DNA from: Helopsaltes ochotensis | Taxonomy: Eukaryota > Chordata > Aves > Passeriformes > Locustellidae | Reading direction: 5' to 3' | DNA length: 64,000 nucleotides | Assembly (NCBI GenBank): GCA_013400155.1 | Contig: VXBM01000001.1 | Location: 655,964-719,963 of the forward strand | Part shown: piece after piece, positions 14,301 through 29,300 of the stretch | Layout: every line of letters begins with the position of its first letter | Position numbering within the stretch: the stretch's first letter is position 1 | Notes under the pieces: generated by a model | What the model was told of the DNA's origin: nothing | Seen by the model: the letters and a program-made list of their open reading frames with translations, nothing else | Databases searched by the model: none | Translations under genes and position numbers: made by a program

Positions 14301-17300
14301 CAGGTTATACAATTCTGCAATACAGTAAGAAACTAACTAGCATAACTGCACATAATCCAGACATTGCTGCATTGTGCCATTTAGAATACTTTGGTGTCTA
14401 CAAAGCTTTGTATGTATGTGCCATACTGGTTTCTCCCTCAATACTTTTCTTTGTAGCAAAGGTAACACTTGGAGATAATTTCAGGGTTACACACACAAGA
14501 TTTTATATTAAAAAACGTATGCTTACACTTACCTGTAAAGATATTGATCCTGTCTCTTTGTTTTTACTAAGGAAACTAGAAATGGACAAGTTCAAATCAA
14601 TGCTGCTGTTATCAGCTGTAGAACCAGTGCCTGAATCCGCATCATTTTCCTTCAAAGTCTCCGATTCCAGTTGCTGTAAAGTCTCAGTATTGCCTTGATT
14701 ATCTGTTTTGACTTTCTCATTTTCTTCAGTGCTAATACTAATACTGGGGACTGGAGTGACTTCAGAGTCATCAGCTTGTTCACTGACAGCATCTTGAAGT
14801 TTATTCTTCATTATTTCATCAGAGGTAACTGCTTTGTCTACCTGGATGTTGTTTTCTTGCATATTCTCAGGTCTGTGCTCTCCTGAATTTTGGTCCATAC
14901 CAATCAGTTTATCCACCAGTTTATCAGGAATATCTTCAGGTTTGCTCTGTAATGCCTTCTGGTCTACAATGTCTTTTCCTGAGTCTTTGATCTTTGTTTC
15001 CTCTGTGCTCTTTATATCACTGATACCCTCATTTTCACTTTCTGCCAGTTTCTTGTCTACTTCGATCACTTTATCTTGGCTTTCTGATAGAGTTTCTTCA
15101 GAGCTGATTATCTCATGGACCTGCTTAGCCTGACTTTCCACTGGCTTATCCTCCAGCTCAGGTATTTTATCCCCATCACTGATGGGTGTTTCAGCAATAG
15201 CATCTACCTCCTTAATGTTGTCAATTCCATGCTTTATTAGTTCCTTTTCTCCATCAGACACTTTAACTGTAGCATTAGGCAGAGTTTCTCTAGTGGTATC
15301 TATTACTGCCTCTTTCTGAGCTTCACCTTTATCTTCCTTTTGCTCTGTATCTCTATTTTCTGCAGGGACCTTTTCTTCCTCACCGTCCAAGAGATCCATT
15401 CTCTTCTCCTTCTCTTCTTTTTCACCAGTTTCCTTAGAAATGCCTTCTTCAGTTTCTACCTTATCTTCTGTTACAGGTACTACTTTCAGTTTGTCATCTT
15501 CTGTCTGTTCATCTGCCAACAAATTTTCTTTCTCTATTTTGAAGTTCGGTTCATTCTTTATTTCCACATCCAGTTCTTTACCTCCTTTCTGGGCTTCTGT
15601 ATCCTCATGCATTTTTTCCAGGCTTTCTGTATTCTCTTCTGCTGGCACCATTTTGCCTTGCTCATCTTCACCAGTTGGCAAAGAACCATTCTGCACTTTC
15701 ACATCGCTAACGGGAGTATCATGTATGTTATCAGCGGTTTTCCTAAATTTAATGTCCTCAGACTCATCTCCAGTTGTTTTGTCCTCAATGGCATTACTTT
15801 CTGTTTTCTCAGAGAGAGATTCCAGGGCGGAAGCATTCTGTGAAAGTTTATCCTCTTCAGAGCTGGCAATACTAAGGTCAGAGGATGCACGTTTCTCTGC
15901 AGGTAACTGCTAAAAAATTAATGCAAGGAAAACATTCAATCATTTTGTAACTTAATCAAAGCACAGTTTTATGGAAGAATATGTGAACAGAGGTCAATAT
16001 TTGTATTCCCATGGAGTTGTATCAATTTGATAACCTCAGAGTCCTTCACCTGGACTATCATGAACTGTGGACAGGCTCTGAACAGAAATTTCACTGTGAT
16101 CATGGGAAAGGGATCATGGTCATCAGCTACTCTTCAAGAGTCTTTTTCTTTTCACATTCCTTTTTTTTAATCCATTCAGCTCCTCAACAGTCTCAGCAAC
16201 AGTTGGATTAACTTTGTGCCAGCTGGTCAAGGAAGAAACTGTAGCTTTACTTAGTGCAGCACTGATAAAATGCACTATTAGGACCTTCTTCTGTTTCACT
16301 CTGTGTTCTTAGCTAAAAATGCCTGAAAACTTTTCATCTGGTTTTAATCATGTTGAAACCCCATTAAAATGGTGAAAACCTCCAGCAGATCTGATTAAGG
16401 GGCAGTACAAAACTAGAACAGAAACAGTTACCTCACCGTAGAAACTGCTGCTGCCAGAATATGAATAAATGTTATCAGATTCCATAGAGACATCCAAAAG
16501 AATATAGTAATAAAGCATCATTTTAACCACAATTGCCCTTTCACTCTTCAAAGTGATTATGATATCTGTCTGTATTTACTGCTAGAACCCTGTAATTTGC
16601 AGATCAGGCTTCTGATTTGCAATAGGGAACATCCTAGGTTAGCTGTTGCAGCAAGCACAGGTTTGATTGTGCATTTCCTACATTAAGGATTTCCCAAGCA
16701 TACAGAAAACAACTCCTTTTAAGTCAAAATTGCATTTTAAATATTTCTTTGTGTAATTTTTCTAGAAGTTTAGTGTTGATGTCCCAGGAGTGTTTAAAAC
16801 TACCCCAAGTAAATAACGTGAAGGGCTCTCCCTCACACTTTCCTACAATGCTGCTTGTGAGATACTTGACTGAGCCCCAGGGTGGGCTTCACCCCAGCCC
16901 TCCTGGATGGATGCATGGATTAGCAGCTCACCGGAAGGAGGCGGTGGATGATCCACAGGAGGGGATGCACGTTTGGAGCCCATGAGGTGGGCTGGAACAT
17001 GCTAAGAAGGCCAGGGGACGTGAGGAACGTGCTGATGGGTGAGGGGGGAATGGAGGCACCTGCCTGAGCACTTGGCTTCTCCAGCAGTGCAGGAACAGCA
17101 GCTCTGGGAGGCACAGGGAGCACCCGGCCCGGGCGCTCTGCAACCTGCACCCCCATCCCTGGACATCTCCATTTTCCCTCTGAGCAACCACACTCATGCT
17201 CTAAGATTCTTAAAGCACCTTTAGAACCACATTCATTATAAAATACATGAGTTTTTTCCTTTTCTTTGATAGCCCCACTGTAAAATCACAAACTTAGTTC

Positions 17301-20300
17301 AAAGCGTAACAGTCAAATACCTTTCTTAATCTTTACAGAATTCAAACACATTTCATCATTCACTCAGTCATTATGACTTAAAACCATTTACATAAAAATC
17401 AGTATCCTATTTTTAAAATATCACAGATACATGTAAAAAATTGAAGATATTAGTCTTTATTAGTTATTATCTATTAGTAGTTTTTAAGAAGTTCACATAT
17501 GCTAATTTCGAAATTGCTGGCTACCTATTTTGTAATAAGTTTAGAGTATGTTTATGATGTTATTCCTAGAAAATTTGATGTCAAAGTTGGGCTAATACAA
17601 CTGAAACTGAATTTTCTATGGCTAATTGGCAGTGGCATATTAAAAAAAGTAAATTTTAAACTGACCAGAGAATTTTCTGCTTCTTCTTCTTCATCCTCAT
17701 CTTTACCATCTTCAACTTCTTCTGTAACTTCAGCCTTAGCTTCTGCAATCAATTCTCTTATTGGTTTATTTGAAGTAACAGTAACAAATGGATGCTTGTG
17801 AAAAGAAAAAAAATAAGCACAATATTAAGTGGTGGCTTCATAGTAAATGGGGAAAATCATAACATGAAAGAAATATCACTTTAGAGAAGTGTTACTTTGG
17901 TTGCCTCACATCTGAAGATTCACAATTAACATAACTGTTCCAATGTGTTTTTCTGCAGCAGTTTTAAAACTTCATTTATATTCAAAATATATATTTATAT
18001 TCAAATACACTGTATAAGTAGTCTAACAAACTTGCTAAAAATACAAATGATTCATTTATACTGACCTTTTTCACAATCCAAAGAATAGAAGTAGAAAGAT
18101 TTTTAAAAAGGTTATTTTTCTTGGAATTAGGTTTCATTTCAGTTCCACAGTCAAATTATTTCTTGACAAGCTTTATCTAGAAAATATACTCTCTAGAAAA
18201 AAAATGTGCTTTGTTTTTACAACAACTTTTCCTAACGTGAACTAAAATTCTACCTTTTTCTTTAGGAGCAAGCAGGTACCTGTTCCTGTGCTACTGCCTG
18301 AATCTTCTTTCTCTGCTTGGCCCTGCTGCTTAAATCTATTCGGCATATGCCAGGCAGATTGTGGATAAAGCAAATGGGTGCTGACGTTAAACACAATCAA
18401 ATGTACCTGGTCACATCTATTCCTGTTCAGCTGTTCTGCAGTGACAGCATTACAGAGGAGGGCTGAGCACTAAAGCTTTTAAAACACCTGTTAGCAACTG
18501 GCCACAGACGTAAACAACTCCTTCATCCATTGTAAGTATCAAAGTATAATTAGTTACACAAAGTAATTAGTTATATTACAGCAAAATATGTTAAACTAAT
18601 AACCTGATCTGTGCTTGATATCGTTCAATCAAATTTTACCAAATTAGAATCAATTTTAAAACCAGATTGTGGGCAAACACCTCATTTGAAAATATTGACA
18701 CAGTTACTATAACACTGCTCTGCTTTTGAAAAAATACAAAGTATGCTTGCCTTTAAATAACAGTTCTGAACAATTATCTCTTCCTACCTGTAGAAGTTGG
18801 GTTGCACTCCACCTTGCATCTACATTCTTTTCCAAACATTTCTTCAGAAAATCTTTAAAATCTGATGACCTACACAACAAGCAAACAGGCAGTGGTTGTT
18901 CTTCTATCTTAACATCAGACTAGCTTATAAACTGAAATATTCTTTAGGTTCACATGAATCTACACTGCAACTCTAAGTCCTGCTATTGATTCAGAAAAAC
19001 ACAAAGGGAATACAGGACTACCAAGACCAATACAGCACAAATACAATCTTTAAAAGGTTTTTCCATTATCAGAAGAATTTATTTTTTGCTCTGGACTATT
19101 AATACACCTCATCTGCTATATCACTAACTGAATCATGTAAAGACATTAAATCGACCAAACAGATAATGGCTTTTAAAAATATTTTCTTAGTATAAAAATG
19201 CTTTAGTTTCCATTTACCCAATCTTTTTTAGATGGCCTTCAGATCCGTTACTACATTTGTAAAAAAGCCACTTCACATATAATTTAAGGCAAAAGCTGTA
19301 AAATACTTCTATATAAAAGCTTCTATACAGAATTATGACCAAAAAAAGTTCAAACTGTGTGAGAAGACATATATATGTATACACACAGGTACAAACATAT
19401 ATTGGGATTGTAAGGACCTGCTTTAATGCATAAAGCTACACCACAAAGTTCAACAGGGCCCTGCTCCTCAAATTTAGCAAACAAATGACTTGGAATGCCT
19501 TACATTGGGGTGGGAAAGCTGCCAGTAAAATACAAACCATTTTGAAGGCTGTGCCAATGTGGGCGGATCAGATTTTGCGATTTTCAGCAGCACTCGCATG
19601 GGATTTAGCTCATGATGAGGTGGCTCTATTTGAGCCATTTCTATCAAAGTAATGCCAAGAGACCAGATATCAGCCTTGTAATCATACGGCCTGTCTTTAG
19701 AGGTCTCACACATCACTACTTCTGGAGCCATCCTGCAAAGAGAGCAACGAAGTTCCAGATGTGAAAATGCTTTTTGATCTGTTCAGAGAATAGTTCTGAA
19801 GCATTGCTAGAAGCACATTCTGCTATCAGGATATTTACACAGTATTTATCAAGCTTGTAACATCAAATTAAAAGTAACATTAAGATCACTAGTTCATACT
19901 AAAAAGTCAGGAAAGAGTGCACTCACCAATATGGTGTACCAATAAAGGAGTCTCTTCTCTGTATTGTTCTGGTGTTTTTAGCTGATACTCCAAAATCCGC
20001 TTAAAGTAAACAGTAAAATACTATTAACAGGGTGGTGGAAAACATTCTACTTTACAGTTGTCTTTTAAAATGGTATATGTTCCAGAGCAAGCATTCTTCA
20101 ATATTAAAACTTCAAAGTGAAAAAAAATATTTGTGTTCGGATAGCCAAGTGGCAAGGTTTTATAGCATTTATAATAAAACATCTTGAATAAAACTTATTC
20201 TACATTTCTTAAAAAACCCCCAAATCTTAATGGTACTGTTGGGTTGTATGGGAAAAAAAGAAAATAGTTATTTACCGCAGAAAAAGTGCATCAAATTATT

Positions 20301-23300
20301 TTAATTAGAAATTAATTTCTTTAGCCTATGAAGTCTGTATTCATCAAACATGGCATCAACAATCTCATTAATTCAACAAGTCATTCAATTTTTAATTTCA
20401 GGACTCAAATTTTCATGAAGTTACATTTCTCTTTCATCTTACAGGTTTCTTTCCACATGACTTTTGACTTTATAATAAATACCTGAAAGTTTGCATATAT
20501 ACCTCTCATGTAATACCTACCCAAACAATCAATTTTACCTCTTAGTTGTCTATACAACACTGCATCTCTCACTTAAAAAAAAAGACATTTAAGCAAGTGT
20601 TATATGCTTCTAACAGATATAATTTTAATGAAGATCTAGGGATTAGAGCAAAGGGATGAAGAGCCATATGTTGCCATCTTTAATCTGTACAAAATTACTT
20701 GATGGGCTAAATACTTGAGAAGTCTAATTTTGCTCTGAAAAAAAAATCAGGACTAAAATCTATTGATTCAAAGGCAAAAAACTGAAATTTTGAGGGACTG
20801 CAGGTATTGAAATAATAAAGCTCATATCCATATAAAAATAAAATGCAATAAGAAATTTACTTGCCATTTACACGTGTAAGACAAAGGAATTTCTTTGTAT
20901 AACAGAATCCAAATACAAGTAGTTTGTAAGGAGTAAAATGCTCTGTCAAAGGACACTGTACATTTTTCATAACTAAATCGAGTCTTTTTTAAGAAATCTA
21001 ATTAGCAAACCTGAATCATCACCAAATGCACGTGTGGAAGAAATCTCCCTGTGGTCTGAACCGTTAAGTAGTATCTTGACAGCCTGCAAGGTGCTGTGTA
21101 CCAGCTAAGCTTGACAAAATCTTAAAATAGTTCCAAGTCTGTATGAGGAGAAGCCAGGTCATGTGAGGAAATGAACTGAAACAAATGACTCTCTCTGACC
21201 ATGAGACTCCTGCTGTGATCTGTGGTTTCTTTTACAGCAGTGCCAAGAAGCTGAGACAGTGGTTCTTACATTTAAACATCAGGCCTATGACCCCACTTGC
21301 ATCACTAAATGTTCAGGCTTCAAAGAAAAGCTACACCAGTAAAGTCACACGTATTCTGCAGACTAAAAGAAAGCCAGATGCAAGGACTGTGTGTACACAC
21401 AATAATCTTGTACAAAAGGGATCCATGGGAAAGCACAATCACACTGAACTGATCAATATAGAAAAGCAGGTTCTTAAATATTCTCAGTTTCCTAATACAG
21501 AAGGTGCACAGTACCTTGCTGAGACTGCGATCAATACAAGTTAGGCAGGAGATATACTTCTGAATTTGGACATATCTTGCTCACATTTAAAAGGAAAGTC
21601 TCTATCAAGGCTGCAAATTTAGAGCCCCAGTTCCACATGGCAATATTCTGATTCTCCTTACCTTTGCCCTCCGTGCATCCGAAGAAATACAACAGATCAC
21701 ACACCATGCAGAGGGAAGGCTTTGAAACCTGAGTGTGGGCGGGGATGTCATGCAACTATGCCATGGGTAGAGCCACTGTAAAGGCTGACAGCTTATACAC
21801 ATTTTACCCTGAAACAAAGTGGATCCAGATAATTCCTGCCCTTTCCTGGCTGAATAAAAGGATGCTATTCACCACCAGCAGCCCTTTGTCAGTTCTGCAT
21901 GGAAGAATCCTCATCCACTAAAAATGTGGATGACCTGCCTAAATTGAGATTAAAAAATCCCCAGAAATCAACAATAGTAAACTGCATTAATTTCGTTCCA
22001 GACTATTCTGTCTTAATTTCAGTGCAACAAAAAATTGAAAAAGGCATGGAAAAACTAAGCTGGGTAATTAAGATTGTTACATCTCTCTCAAAGGAAGAGA
22101 CAACAGTACAAGGTACTTTTTGGTGGTTGTGAAAAACATTCCCTTTCCAAACTAAGAACTTCAAAGGGAAGTTCTGATGTTATCATGGTACAGGAAAGTA
22201 CAATCGGGAACTTTATACTAAGAAACAGTAAGACCTATGACGGCTTCTTGTGCTGACTTTGAAGAATGAAAGATGTGACAAGTACGGTCAGGATATTTGC
22301 TCAAGCTTTTTTCTTTTTCTTCCTTGATAGTACCAAACCACTTGCTTCTGAAAAGCCTCTCATTGTTAGATTGGTATTTCAGTAGGTAAATATTGAACTC
22401 TGGCAAACTACAGCTGAAGGAAAATACAATTAAAAGACCATGCCAAGTTCCAAGAAAGAGTTTTATTTGCAATATGCTTACCTAGTTTAATGTCTCCATC
22501 TAATGTGAAAAGAATATTGCCAGCTTTTAGATCTCTGTGGATGATCTTATTCTCATGCAAGTAGTTCAGAGCTTCCAGTGTCTGCCTGCACACCACTTTG
22601 ATCTGTGGCTCTGTTAACGGCCTTTCAAGCTCTACAAGAGAGAGAGACAGAAATAATCACATTTTTGCATTTTACGTTACATGTTCATCGCAAACACTAT
22701 AATAATATATGGGAAAACTAATTAATCTGACAGATTCTAAGCATGACATGTCAGAAAAAAATTCTATCTTAGAATATTTGCTCCTTCCAGTAAAGATTTT
22801 ATTCCTTGAACCGAACTCCCTTCTCATTATGAATTATATATACCTACCTATCTGAACTGTGAAAAAGCTACACAGTTTAGAGACTGGTTCCTTTGTGTGG
22901 TACACAGAGATGCCAAAGACCAGACCTTTTATTTACTGGTATTAGCATTCATTTAATTTGAGGAATAAGCACAGAAAACCCCCTAACATTAATGCAGATG
23001 CAATATAAAGAATTATCACAATGTCATTGGGAAGGTGGCAGTGGAAGTGGAATAAGAAGATGCTGAAAAGGGCTCATACAGATTATAAGAACAGAGAGCT
23101 CCACAAGCAGAGAACAACACTTTGCTTTCACCCAAAGGATCGAAACAAAGATGTGCCTAGAAAAGTAAATAAACACTTTAAAATGAAAGATACGGGTGTA
23201 AATACTAATTTTTAAACCTCAACATTCAAAACATACGGCATACCAATTACATAAATATTTGCATATCAAAATAATACATACATGAAACAAGTCTTACAAT

Positions 23301-26300
23301 ATATATTATCATTTAAAGGTATTAGGATTATTAGTTGAAACAACTTCTTTACCCAGCATTACAGCATCTACTGCTCCTCCTGCACAAAATTCAATCAGGA
23401 TCTGTATATAAACAAATAAAAAAAGACAGAAATTAGAAATTAAATAGTTCCACTGAACTGAATCATCGATTAAGGGAACATTATTGGGAGATCAGAGTGT
23501 CAGACTCAACAAATTATTTTACTAACCTGCAAAATACTGGTATTGTTACCCAGCTAAAAGCAGGGCTGTGCTGCTCAAGCAAAATATTTGAAAAATGCAT
23601 AGAGACCCTCAGACAAAAGTTTTAATCCAACTATAAAATAGCATAATAAAACTTATAAAATATAATGACACAGTCTGCTTAAACCTTCTCCTTGTAATGT
23701 GATTTACATAATCCCTGCAAACTCATTTCTTGGTTATTAAGCTCTACTTCTATACCATAATCTCTCTGACTGAAAAGTCCAAGAGCTAAATGATTTTCCA
23801 CTTGCTGATGCTATCTCCTATATTGTTTCAGATGAGATGAAAATACAGAAAAATACTCTTAAAAGCTACAGAAAATTCAGATGTTTACATTCGTTTTCCT
23901 TCATTTTCATTCATGCCTACAATAGCTCAAGGTCTTTATCCCAGAATGTAGTAATACCAGAAGCCGGAATCCATCCCCAGTTCTGAGTTTCCATTTGAAA
24001 CAAAAATATACTGCAATTATTTTTGAGCACAAACTATGCTGCTATGAAGATCAGAAAGAATATATACAAAGGAAAAAGAGAATGAGGACAGCAAGAAAGG
24101 AAATCTCATCCAAGATTGATACTCCATTCTTTATTATGTTTTTTTTCTTTGAGCTTTAAATATTATAAATTATAATCTGTCTGAGCTAAGAAGTATTTCT
24201 TGTCAGAATCTCAAGTCAATATGCTTGGAAATAGTATCCTTTTTTTTTTCTGTAATTTTAAAATCAGCGTATAATTGCCCATAAAAGAGGAAACCTCAAA
24301 GTATATCTTGTACCATAAACTTATGTCACATATCCTTCAAATTATAACTGTAATTAATCCCCACAACACACACCATACACCACTTGTCACATATCCTTCA
24401 AATTATTATTGCAATTAATCAACAATGGTACCAACAAATAAATTGTATAATGCAATTGTTTGTAAATCCTGTAAACATTATTCCATTTACATCCTTCTGG
24501 GTGCCAAGTAGATGAGTGTGGGAAATTGTACATGAAGAATTTATTTCTCTAAAATTTGTAGTTTGGTCTAACAAAGGTCTCTTTGATAGAGAAATCATGT
24601 TTCTAACCTTGGAAAAGTGTATTTAATGTCCAGCTGTCATTCTTCTCTTTTTTGCCCCCACTAAATTCTGTTTATTTACCACATCATTATCCTTGTGGCT
24701 TTCAAGCTCCTGCATTTCACTGTAACTATGTAGCTCCAATTTTATTTTCAAAGTGTTTACTTCTATCTTTATTCTGCCAGTGAAGCCTACCCACTCAGTT
24801 TCATATTGTGCCTCTATGCCTACTTGCTTTCATGCTGACCTTTATGCATAGAATTTTTTTTACTATTCCACTGTTTTATGTAATATTTTACTCTGCACTG
24901 AGATCACCAACTTTTGAGCTTAGCAAAACAAATGTTCATCAGGAAACATTGTATTACACTTCCACCATTTGTTTAAAGGATAAAGCTTATTTGTAAGATT
25001 CCCAGGAAATCTTCTTTTACGTGTTTTAGCTATCTTTTTGAAGTATAAATTCTTAAAAAAAAAACCCAACCCATGTATTCTTTGTACCATTTCAAAAGTA
25101 CCTATAAATATTGCATGGGATTACCTAGAAGTACAAACTGTTTTGTCACAGCCAAAGCTATCCAAGCAAATACTCAGGATGTAGCACAGCAGGGACGTAC
25201 AGTCCCACGTACACTCTCTGCACCTCAAGGTACAAATAGCCAGGGTTTAAGGAAATTAATTATGGTTCCAGTCCTGGTACACTGTCCTTCCTGGGAGTGC
25301 CAATAAACTTGCTGGCATCTGAAGTATGTACTTCACAGGCTGACCTTTCCAGCACATTATTTATTTTTCAGGTGTGGATTCTCAATCTCACTTTAAATCG
25401 TGCTAATGTAATTGAAATCTGAGTCCTGCTGTTACAAATAAGCGCCAGCTGAGAACTCTCTCAATACACAAAATGAACTGCTAATTTCCACATTTTAGAT
25501 TCAAACCCCTGACCAAATGACTCAGGGTAGCACAATTCTGCAGTGACAATTTCCTAAGTCATAATCACAATTTACAAATTAGATCTGAAACTGAGTAGTT
25601 ATCCCAATAGTAACAAACCAGATGAAATCTGACAAATAATATTTTGATATAGAAAAAAGTATAATTTCAATAACCTTTTGAAATAAGAAAAAACATTTAG
25701 AAAAGGAAAAATACCTACCCACAGATTGTTTTCATAGTAGAAAGCATCTAGGAGCTTGACAATATTAGGATGATCACAGGATGCTAAAATATCAATCTCC
25801 ACCATGTAATCTTCAAGTTCTTCTTCTGATTTAGTATCTATCACCTTTGCAGCAGCCAGAACTTTTGTTTCTTTGTTCTGAGCCTGTAAAAGAAAAGCCA
25901 TAGCAAACATATACGTGAATTTCACCAGAAAATTGGCACCAGCAAAAAACCCTCACAAATAAAGCAACTCTCTTGACACTTCTGTACAATTTTCCTGCCT
26001 CTAGTTTCCTCCTCCATAAGAAGAGAACACCTGCATATTAAGAGGAGATAAAATCTAGTAGAAAAAGGGTTTAGTAACTTTTTTCAAGGCCAAGAAACAA
26101 CACAAGACAAGAATGTAAAAATCCTTAATTCTCATAACATTCTTTAAACCATCATCAATAGCTCAGGGTAACTGCTGCCTTACTAAGATGAAGTTTAGTG
26201 CTGCTCCTCAAACACCATCTATTAACACCTGGCAGAGGGTACAAAGGAGCCTCTACCCTCTGCTTCTGCCCTTCTGCCTCTCCCCACGTTGTGGCAGCAC

Positions 26301-29300
26301 CGCTGCTCCCAAAGCCGTGCAGAGAGGCAGACGCTCCCCCAGGAGCCAGCAGGTTGCTCCTCTCCAGCCAGGGGCTGTGCAGGCTCCCCGCTCCAAGGCT
26401 GCCAAGCCATCCTTACTTTGGGCATTTTGCTGCCTTTGCTTCAGCAGCCTGGGAGGGCTCCCAGGATGGGACTCAGGGAAGGTGGGGCACTGCAAATGCT
26501 GCAGCCTCTACCTCACCACCCGCCAGGGACCCGGGGCTGCTGCAGGATACGGACAACTACAGAAGAAGTAAAACAAGCAAAGGGAAAACATGCCTTTCCA
26601 TGGGTACCCAAGGAAAAGAAAAGGCCTATCCGCTGTGCATTTAAATATTCCTTGGCTTTTTTCAAACATAAGAAATTACAAACAAGTCAGGTGACTTATT
26701 TCAATAGCAAAACATTTCAGAAACCAGGAAATGCTACTTATTAACAGAACACTGCTGCAACCTAATCACAAAAAATATATACATTCTCTAACAATTCTCT
26801 CGTAAGTTATGTTTGAAAAAACGTTCAATTCCAAGCTGCAGCAAGCTTTAAACAAGAAAGTGTATTTTTCTCAAGCCATCATAAAAACATTATTTTGTCA
26901 AGTAGTGACATTTCCAGTGGTTACCTCTGACTAAGGAAGTGCAGGACTGAAGTCTACTTCACCCACTGTATGTGAAGACCATGAAGCAAAGTTCTACATT
27001 AACTCCACTAAGTTTTTGACATTCAAATGAAATTAAATGGCAAGGAGGGACACAGGCTCTGTCCAAAGCAGCAAAAGACAAGGATGCACAAGGGGCATCA
27101 CAAGGTGGTTCATCCTGTCTCTGCTGGTGTGGATTGTGCATGGCCCCAAACCTATTTAGGATGATCCCAGGACCGGACACGGCAAAAATGCCAAAACCTG
27201 AACTGTCACCTAATGACTTTATACCAATATCTGACAAAAGGTGGTATCAGACAACAAGTAAGAATTCTTAAGAATAATTTTGAAGGTCTAAATATTATTA
27301 CTTGCACAGCTATAAATAATTCTCTCAATGTGGCAAAAGATAATAAAATATTTAAAGATAAACATTTATATTAACATTCAGTAAAACAGCAGTAACAGCA
27401 AAATGCACTCATAAAGCCTAGTCCCGGCTGATTCATCGCATGTTGAGGGTAAAGGTTTTCCATTACATTTCTTTTTATCTCAATATTCTTTCCAAAACAA
27501 AAACCAACCAAATCTTCCCAACCTCAATATTTGCCCTCCCATGTTTAACAACAAAGATAAGGAATCTGTATAACATCATTTGAAAACCAACTACTGAGAA
27601 GTTTTCCAACACACATTCTAATAATAAAAAGGAAAAGGTCTGCTTAGTAACACAAACAACATTTGTTTTGGTTTCATGCTTTGTAGCAAGAATGAAAGAC
27701 CAACCTTCCTATTCTAGAGCTGCACTGTAAATTAAACACAAAAAGTGAAACAGATGTCTGACCACAACAAAATTAGACTTGGTAGCTGTACATGTGCATA
27801 AAAAAAAAGGTTTTTAAAGCACCTTTCTAAAGAACTCAAATTTTAACTGTAAATGCACTTCTTTGAAGCATGCATGGCCACACTCTTCACTGCACCCTAA
27901 TGGATACTTAAAAAAATAAAACTGAAATTAACTTTTACATGAATTTGCTTACAAACTATATAATGGCAATAATATTTTGTTTAAATAAAACCATCGACAT
28001 CAGGTAACGGATATTACTGCTTCCAGATTCAGTTTCACCTTTGAGCAAGAAAAGCATTGCTAAGTTAGTGTGAATGATTACATGCTCAGGAGTTTGCTGC
28101 ATTTACAGCATATATTGTTTTTTTCTACTGACAGAACACTTTGTATTTTGATTTTTCCCAGATCCTTTTGCTTAAAGTAACTAGAAATCTGCTCTAAGTA
28201 AGCTTCTATGATTTCCTCCTTGTGGCAGCTCTATTAAAACACCTCATTACAAACCATGAATTATTACAGACAGTGTGGATATCTTTATGAGTATCTTAAC
28301 AATTATAAACAAAACAAATGTTTGCCTTTGTTCTGACTTAAAATAGTAAAATTTTTTAGGTCTAGATCCAGACTTTTTTTCCAGCTCTTAAAAAAGCTTT
28401 AGAATTAGCCAATTTCCACTGGGTATTTCTGAGGACTGATGAAACATTTTAAGTATACATCAAGTTACACCTGAAAAAAAATTTATATTTTTAAAGTTCT
28501 TTTTGAATAAGGCATTAGTCATCTCCACCTCACAATGCACTCTATAAAAAATACCCATCTATTTGACTTACTGTAACGTGCTCTTCTGAACTGTGTAGGA
28601 AAGGATTTTACTGTTCATGCACAAGATTTATGAATCACTGTACTGTACAGTGAATAAAACCCTCTTTGGATTAAGGGGAACAAAAAGCACTTGCAACTTT
28701 GTGTGGGCATGTTTGTTTTTTCTAAACTTTGGCTGGAGTCCTTCTTTTTCCACAAAATGTTCTCCAAAGGTCAGAGCCAGAGCAAAAATGATTGTGTAGA
28801 CGCAGTCTTGATTTGCACATGGAAATTCTGCATTTGGGTACACCAACACTAAAGTCAACCTGCCATTTATGTTACAGGACATATTTTGAAAGGGTAGAAC
28901 TTCTGAGTAGCCACAGCTCAACAATTTCTTCCTATATTTTAGCTCTCAACTACTAATTCAATTTATTCCAATGCTCTGCTTAAATACATTTGTTCCTGCG
29001 TCTATGATTAAGTGACTTAAACCTCAGTCCTGTGCTAAGAAACTCAAAGTGGCATTTTCAATGGTTATGTGCAGACAAGGAAGAAAGGGCTAGAAGGATT
29101 CATTAACAAAATTTGATCTTTTCAAAAGATACATACGTAATAGATGAAAACCAAATTGGAATAACTCATTCCCTCAAGATCTGACTAATGCAAGATGACA
29201 TGGATATTATTGACTGTCACATGCAACAACACACAAATATTGCAATCCTTTCAGTAAAACTCCTATTTGGATAATGTATTGAAGGTTACTACAGCAAACA

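Noticed and set aside
15340..15913. 167- and 157-codon plus-strand frames
   Set aside because: Antisense shadows of SLK exon 9.
21185..21544. 119-codon plus-strand frame in SLK intron 4
   Set aside because: AT-rich intronic sequence, no family resemblance and no promoter or splice evidence.
26188..26744. Overlapping open frames of 127-151 codons on the plus strand
   Set aside because: All three plus frames are open at once, which is a composition effect; the peptides are low-complexity with no family resemblance.
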